Positions 5,039 to 7,070 of a stretch of DNA of 7,070 nucleotides are shown one piece after another. The notes under the pieces are model-generated. The model had not been told where the DNA came from. It saw nothing but the letters and a program-made list of their open reading frames with translations, and made no database searches. Position numbers and translations under genes: made by a program. Origin of the DNA: JdFR-22 sp046537735 (GTDB lineage Archaea; Halobacteriota; Archaeoglobi; Archaeoglobales; Archaeoglobaceae); assembly GCA_046537735.1 (NCBI GenBank), contig JBKHKH010000101.1:1-7070 (forward strand), written 5' to 3'. Every line of letters starts with the position of its first letter. Within the stretch, counting starts at the first letter, position 1.

Positions 5039-6256
5039 TCACTCTTTCTCCTTCAATTTCTGGTAGAGCTGGGGAGTGAATAATCCCACGTCGGAGACCA
5101 CACCAATGGCCTGGGCGCTGCCCCTATCCATCAGCTTGGTGACGGTTGCGGGGTTCATGTCCACGCAGATGGTCTTTACCGTGGAGGGCAGTAAGTTCCC
5201 TACGGCTATGCTGTGCAGCATGGTGGCGCACATTATTACCATGTCCACATCTCTCAGGGACTTTTTCATCTCTCTCTTGGCTTCCATGACATCAGTGATC
5301 ACTTCTGGAAGCGGACCATCATCTCTGATGGACCCGGCGAGAATGAAGGGAGTCCCGGTCTTATAGCACTCATACATTATGCCGTCAGTGATAACTCCAT
5401 CATCGATGGCTTTCTTTATGCTGCCTATACCGATGATCTTGCTCACCGTATATATGTGATGTCTGTTCCCTCTGGGGACGGGTCTTCCGGTCTTGATGTC
5501 CATTCCCAGCGACGTCCCGAAAATAGAGAGCTCGATATCGTGGACTGCCAGGGCATTACCCGCAAGGAGCAGGTCAACGTAGCCATCCCTTATCATTCCC
5601 GCCAGAGCATTCCGGGCTCCGGAGTGGTCTATGGCAGGACCGGCGACAACAGCGATCTTCCCTCCCTGTTTCTTTAGGGAGATCATCTCTTCTGCGATTA
5701 TCCCCACCATTTCGTCTGTGGGTCTCTCGGAGGAGACACTTCCCGTCATGAACTGGAAGCGGGAGGACTCTCTCGGTCTTTCGGGAGGAGAGACTCTCAC
5801 TCCTTTCTCTCCCAGAACGATCAGGTCACCTTTCTGGACCTCGTCCACGGAGACGCAGAACGCTTCTCCATTCCTTATGGCTATGGTCCGGTCCATGCTG
5901 ATGTACTGGACGGGAAGCCATTCTCCACCGTAATTCACCAGGGTGGGATGATTGGTAGTGACATAGAACCCTTCAGGCAGCACCTTATCTGCAGGAGCTT
6001 CTCCAACCTCCACTTCTTCCGGCTCCGGAATTCTGGCTCCGTATTTGTGAAGCTCGCCCAGAATCTTGTTGAGCTGCTGGTCATCCTGCCCGAATATCAG
6101 CAGACGGGCGTAGCTGTAATCCTTCTTCCTCTTACCTACTGTAAACTCCTGAATATCGAACTCCCCATCCATATCCAGTATGGCGTCCAGTACCTTGGGA
6201 AATATCATGGAGTCGATGAGGTGTCCTTCAAATTCCAGTTCCTTGGTAACGGTCAT
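5039..6256 (-). CDS. Archaeal-type ornithine cyclodeaminase (TIGR00300, LOR/SDH family)
   Basis: The 405-residue protein matches in length and layout the archaeal family long labelled LOR/SDH bifunctional enzyme or TIGR00300. An N-terminal LOR/SDH domain (about 1-100; FEGHLIDS at 9-16, then FDIQEF at 33-38) is followed by a linker with a small beta domain (about 100-160) and a Rossmann-like C-terminal part. The latter has VVAGPAIDHSGARNAL (203-218), LLAGNALAVHDIE (230-242), SLGMDIKTG (249-257), MCATMLHSIAVGN (342-354) and ICVDMNPATVTKL (363-375). From recalled literature, a methanogen member converts L-ornithine to L-proline and ammonia with bound NAD (EC 4.3.1.12), and the cyanobacterial ArgZ/AgrE C-terminal domain is related. 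It is unrelated to the mu-crystallin-type bacterial enzyme, so I assign no bacterial symbol. The ATG at 6256 has GGTGG seven bases upstream. It is the middle gene of the operon. Confidence 0.85.
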   Translation of the reverse strand: MTVTKELEFEGHLIDSMIFPKVLDAILDMDGEFDIQEFTVGKRKKDYSYARLLIFGQDDQQLNKILGELHKYGARIPEPEEVEVGEAPADKVLPEGFYVTTNHPTLVNYGGEWLPVQYISMDRTIAIRNGEAFCVSVDEVQKGDLIVLGEKGVRVSPPERPRESSRFQFMTGSVSSERPTDEMVGIIAEEMISLKKQGGKIAVVAGPAIDHSGARNALAGMIRDGYVDLLLAGNALAVHDIELSIFGTSLGMDIKTGRPVPRGNRHHIYTVSKIIGIGSIKKAIDDGVITDGIMYECYKTGTPFILAGSIRDDGPLPEVITDVMEAKREMKKSLRDVDMVIMCATMLHSIAVGNLLPSTVKTICVDMNPATVTKLMDRGSAQAIGVVSDVGLFTPQLYQKLKEKE

Positions 6257-6278
6257 TATTTTTCCACCACCTTCTCCT

Positions 6279-7040
6279 TCATAATCCTCTGCTATTTAGA
6301 TATTTTTTGGATTCCAGTATCGCTTTCTCGTCCCTCACCTCAAGAGTGAAAAACCCATGGTAAGATTTTGGTATGAGGTCCAGGTCCACACAACCTTCAC
6401 CAAGGGAAGAGTGGGTATCGGTTTTACCATCATTATCGTGGAGGTGGACGTTCACCACCCTATCAAAATTATCCAGGAAGATCTGCTGGCCTTCCTTGAT
6501 ATTGTAGTGCCCGATGTCAAAGGTCAAGTTCAATTCAGTGTTCTGGATCAGAAATTCAATCACTCTGATCAGGGCGTCATCCATCCCTATGGTGTTCTCC
6601 AGGCTGAGGAGAGATCCATAGGTCTTTAAGAAAGGATACATCTCATTTTCTATCACTTTCACATTGTGCTCCTGAAACAATTCGGGTTTGTACACAAATC
6701 CTCTGGCGGTTATAAAGCCGGGGTTCCAGCCCAAATGGAACGTCACCACTTCTGCTTCACACCTTTCCCCAAAATAAACGGTCTTCTCCATCTCCTCGTA
6801 GCTCATCCTCCTCATGGCACTGCTGGTGGACAGGAAGTTGGTGCTGGCGCAAGGAGCGTGGATCAGTACATCCAGGTCATAGCAGCCTTTCAATTCAAGT
6901 ATTTCGGAGTAATCCAGATGCTCTCTACAGAAGAGGGGGTGATCCATTAAGATCTCCACGTGAGAAAAACCGTTCTGGGAGGCGAACTCAAAAGCCCCCC
7001 TTACTCTGTGCTCCACGTCCGGCTGAATACCCAGCTTCAA
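6279..7040 (-). CDS. TIM-barrel sugar-phosphate isomerase/epimerase-like protein (AP_endonuc_2 family)
   Basis: The 253-residue product has the xylose isomerase-like/endonuclease IV barrel pattern, with likely metal and acid residues at strand ends: E29 in HVEILMD, H61 in LIHAP, H102 in TFHLG, E148 in SLENT, D175 and H178 in FDIGH, H199/H201 in NVHLHDNDG, H210 in DTHSSLGEG and E234 in TLEVR. The ending LGEG then TLEVR is standard for members that bind a divalent metal and act on sugars or similar polyols. The substrate is not readable, and a DNA-repair (endonuclease IV) role is less likely because the protein is short and lacks the extra zinc-site segments. The only reasonable start is TTG at 7040: an in-frame TGA lies upstream and GGGTGAG sits three bases before it. 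It heads the operon, 22 bases before the cyclodeaminase gene, which hints at amino-acid or nucleotide-sugar metabolism without proving it. Confidence 0.8.
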   Translation of the reverse strand: MKLGIQPDVEHRVRGAFEFASQNGFSHVEILMDHPLFCREHLDYSEILELKGCYDLDVLIHAPCASTNFLSTSSAMRRMSYEEMEKTVYFGERCEAEVVTFHLGWNPGFITARGFVYKPELFQEHNVKVIENEMYPFLKTYGSLLSLENTIGMDDALIRVIEFLIQNTELNLTFDIGHYNIKEGQQIFLDNFDRVVNVHLHDNDGKTDTHSSLGEGCVDLDLIPKSYHGFFTLEVRDEKAILESKKYLNSRGL

Positions 7041-7043
7041 CTT

Positions 7044-7050
7044 CTCACCC
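7044..7050 (-). promoter_or_regulatory. Ribosome binding site deciding a TTG start
   Basis: On the minus strand GGGTGAG ends three bases before the TTG at 7040. It matches the archaeal anti-Shine-Dalgarno tail strongly, which compensates for the weak start codon and supports TTG as the true start. Confidence 0.6.
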
Positions 7051-7070
7051 TTTACTAGTCAGTCCTCTCT

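Noticed and set aside
5213..5933. Plus-strand frames of 154 and 100 codons opposite the ornithine cyclodeaminase gene.
   Set aside because: They have low-complexity, non-family-like translations and lie wholly antisense to a well-supported enzyme gene.

Overview
The window looks archaeal, most likely from a euryarchaeote; I cannot place it further. Supporting signs are an archaeal-type ornithine cyclodeaminase (the TIGR00300 or LOR/SDH family), GGTGA-type ribosome binding sites lying 3-4 bases before start codons, an AT-rich TATA/BRE-like promoter, and small 64-residue XRE regulators paired with a DUF2178-type membrane protein.

Left third (1-2024, then 2025-2771). A truncated plus-strand gene for a polytopic ABC-2-like permease runs in from the left edge and ends at 1271. 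It converges on a small minus-strand XRE regulator (1372-1566), with a hairpin between them that could terminate both. The regulator's TTG start lies only 13 bp from the ATG of a divergent membrane-anchored PH-domain gene, which carries a frameshift at about 1895. Next comes an intact two-gene operon (2170-2771): a four-helix DUF2178-like membrane protein followed by an XRE regulator about 50% identical to the first. Its promoter is framed by a perfect 9-bp inverted repeat centred at the edge of the TATA box, a good candidate operator.

Middle (2772-4005). A long imperfect hairpin precedes a dead gene for a small multi-spanning membrane protein (2889-3407), with three nonsense codons and three apparent one-base deletions. 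A lipoprotein with a META (HslJ-like) domain follows (3498-3935). The stretch from about 1370 to 3410 reads as an accessory region in decay, with two broken genes among five.

Right half (4006-7040). Three tightly spaced minus-strand genes form a housekeeping operon, transcribed in the order TIM-barrel sugar-phosphate isomerase/epimerase-like protein, archaeal ornithine cyclodeaminase (proline from ornithine), and purM (AIR synthase of purine synthesis). Gaps are about 22 and 19 bp, each holding a ribosome binding site. The promoter lies beyond the right edge.

I saw no tRNA, rRNA, CRISPR array, insertion sequence or integrase gene. I found no convincing new defence or mobile system. The points most worth checking are the operator architecture of the DUF2178-XRE operon, the broken PH and membrane-protein genes, and the gene order of the proline/purine operon.
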